Source: Neoalteromonas flava
GTDB lineage: Bacteria > Pseudomonadota > Gammaproteobacteria > Enterobacterales > Alteromonadaceae
Length of the DNA stretch: 64,000 bases
Assembly (NCBI RefSeq): GCF_002807685.1
Contig: NZ_PEAX01000001.1
Location: forward strand, 620,001-684,000
Direction: 5' to 3'
This document shows, in pieces, positions 63,194 to 64,000 of this stretch; the stretch's first letter is position 1; every line of letters begins with the position of its first letter. The position numbers and the translations under genes were made by a program. Below the pieces are notes generated by a model. That model saw nothing but the letters and a program-made list of their open reading frames with translations, ran no database searches and was not told where the DNA came from.

Positions 63194-63933
63194 ACTGCTG
63201 TATCATTATACCCCACTACAAACATGACCAGTTGTTTGCGCGCTTTTTGCCCAAACTGCTAACGCTTGATCTTCCCTGTATCGTTGTTGATGACGGCAGT
63301 GATCCAGACACACAAGCACGTTTAAGCGACCTATTGGCGGCATATCCACAGGTGCATCTGTTCCAGCACCACACTAATCGTGGCAAAGGTGCGGCCGTTA
63401 TAACGGCGTGTTACCACGCTCGGGCCATGGGGTTTAGTCACGTGTTACAGCTCGACGCCGATGGCCAGCACAACATAGATGATGCAACGCAACTGTTAGA
63501 TTATGCAAAAGTACATCCACACACGATTGTATGTGGTCGTCCTTTCTTTGATGAGTCAGCGCCTAAAGTGCGAGTTTATGGCCGTAAAGTGACGGATTTT
63601 TGGGTGGCATTCGAATCCCTGTCGTTCCAGATCAAAGACGGCTTGTGCGGCTTTCGCATTTATCCGCTGCAAGCCATGGAAACGGTTATTGACAATTACT
63701 ACATTGGTCCGCGTATGGACTTTGATCCGGAAATATTGGTTAAGGCAGCGTGGGCTAACATTGATATGCATTTTATCCCGACTAAAGTCATCTATCATGC
63801 AGACCCTGTCTCGCATTTTAATTATTTGCGCGATAATCTGCAGATGATCCGCTTACACGTGCGGCTTATCGCGGGCATGTTGATCCGGTTGCCTAAGTTA
63901 CTCTATCAGCGTTTTAAAGCGGTCACCTCATAG
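63190..63933 (+). CDS. Family 2 glycosyltransferase (GT-A) of the pigment cluster
   Basis: A 247-residue inverting glycosyltransferase: VVDDGSD near 32-38 and the metal-binding DADGQH near 89-94 are the GT2 signatures, and a single amphipathic C-terminal helix (LRDNLQMIRLHVRLIAGMLIRL) suggests membrane association. In aryl-polyene clusters GT2 proteins are linked to an acyltransferase for attachment of the polyene to a lipid. ATG overlaps the dehydratase stop (ATGA). Confidence 0.9.
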   Translation: MNCCIIIPHYKHDQLFARFLPKLLTLDLPCIVVDDGSDPDTQARLSDLLAAYPQVHLFQHHTNRGKGAAVITACYHARAMGFSHVLQLDADGQHNIDDATQLLDYAKVHPHTIVCGRPFFDESAPKVRVYGRKVTDFWVAFESLSFQIKDGLCGFRIYPLQAMETVIDNYYIGPRMDFDPEILVKAAWANIDMHFIPTKVIYHADPVSHFNYLRDNLQMIRLHVRLIAGMLIRLPKLLYQRFKAVTS

Positions 63934-63935
63934 TC

Positions 63936-64000
63936 ATGCAGCAGGGTCATACCAAAGCGCTCGATAACGAGCAGGATCAGACTGAGCATTGGTCAGATAT
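63936..64000 (+). CDS. Start of next cluster gene, probably an LPLAT-type acyltransferase
   Basis: The ATG at 63936, three bases after the glycosyltransferase stop, begins a frame open to the edge (MQQGHTKALDNEQDQTEHWS). A tryptophan-containing charged N-terminus in this position fits the lipid A acyltransferase-like proteins that follow GT2 in aryl-polyene clusters, but only 21 codons are visible. Confidence 0.5.
   Translation, partial: MQQGHTKALDNEQDQTEHWSD

Noticed and set aside
1-64000. tRNA or rRNA genes
   Set aside because: No T-loop or acceptor-like patterns or ribosomal blocks were seen in the intergenic stretches; a covariance scan would be decisive.

Overview
The window reads as a chromosomal segment of a marine gammaproteobacterium, most likely of the order Alteromonadales (Alteromonas, Aestuariibacter or Bowmanella-like). 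This rests on the gene set: a TonB2-type energy-transduction operon with DUF3450 and TtpC-like subunits, AcnB, LysC-type aspartokinase, ErpA, HemJ, several secreted peptidases, a GlyGly-CTERM glycosidase and an aryl-polyene type pigment cluster. Genus and species cannot be fixed from the sequence alone. I see no rRNA, tRNA, CRISPR array, prophage or insertion sequence.

Layout. 1-6.8 kb: the 3' end of ahcY with a tightly packed tail (rhodanese, STAS-like, DUF2721), tyrS divergent from an M23 peptidase gene, then anmK, an Lrp-type regulator and a DUF4136 lipoprotein. 7-14.6 kb: secreted M17 aminopeptidase, Old Yellow Enzyme, SRPBCC protein, a 600-residue PLP enzyme divergent from a 2-hydroxyacid dehydrogenase, and a GST. 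14.6-20.5 kb: orphan betaine-type binding protein, GH16 endoglucanase, small exported protein, erpA, an SBP3-like periplasmic protein and a coiled-coil membrane protein. 20.7-31 kb: CLC protein, hemJ, a 59-residue small gene, UPF0149, an atypical Nramp, then on the minus strand acnB followed by DUF192, lysC, a lone receiver domain and a patB-type lyase. 31-41 kb: aldose dehydrogenase, orphan membrane and surface-type proteins, an AT-rich three-gene patch (HD hydrolase, amidohydrolase, membrane-bound AraC regulator), and an ECF sigma/anti-sigma pair. 41-52 kb: acyl-CoA synthetase, a CIO-like cytochrome bd oxidase with a GbsR/MarR regulator, a protein gene preceded by a 13-copy octanucleotide repeat, and an operon of three exported hydrolases. 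52-57.5 kb: the six-gene TonB2 operon. 57.6-64 kb: a phosphopantetheinyl transferase divergent from an aryl-polyene type cluster (ketosynthase, ketosynthase-like partner, FAD halogenase-like enzyme, COG4648 membrane protein, dehydratase, glycosyltransferase, start of an acyltransferase) that runs off the right edge.

The most interesting signals are the octanucleotide tract at 46182-46285, whose unit length of 8 makes every copy change a frameshift; an FNR-like box with nested palindromes before the cytochrome bd regulator; a palindrome plus a third half-site before the TonB2 operon; a CLC protein carrying Val at the internal proton-glutamate position; an Nramp protein without the DPGN motif; and the halogenase-bearing pigment cluster.
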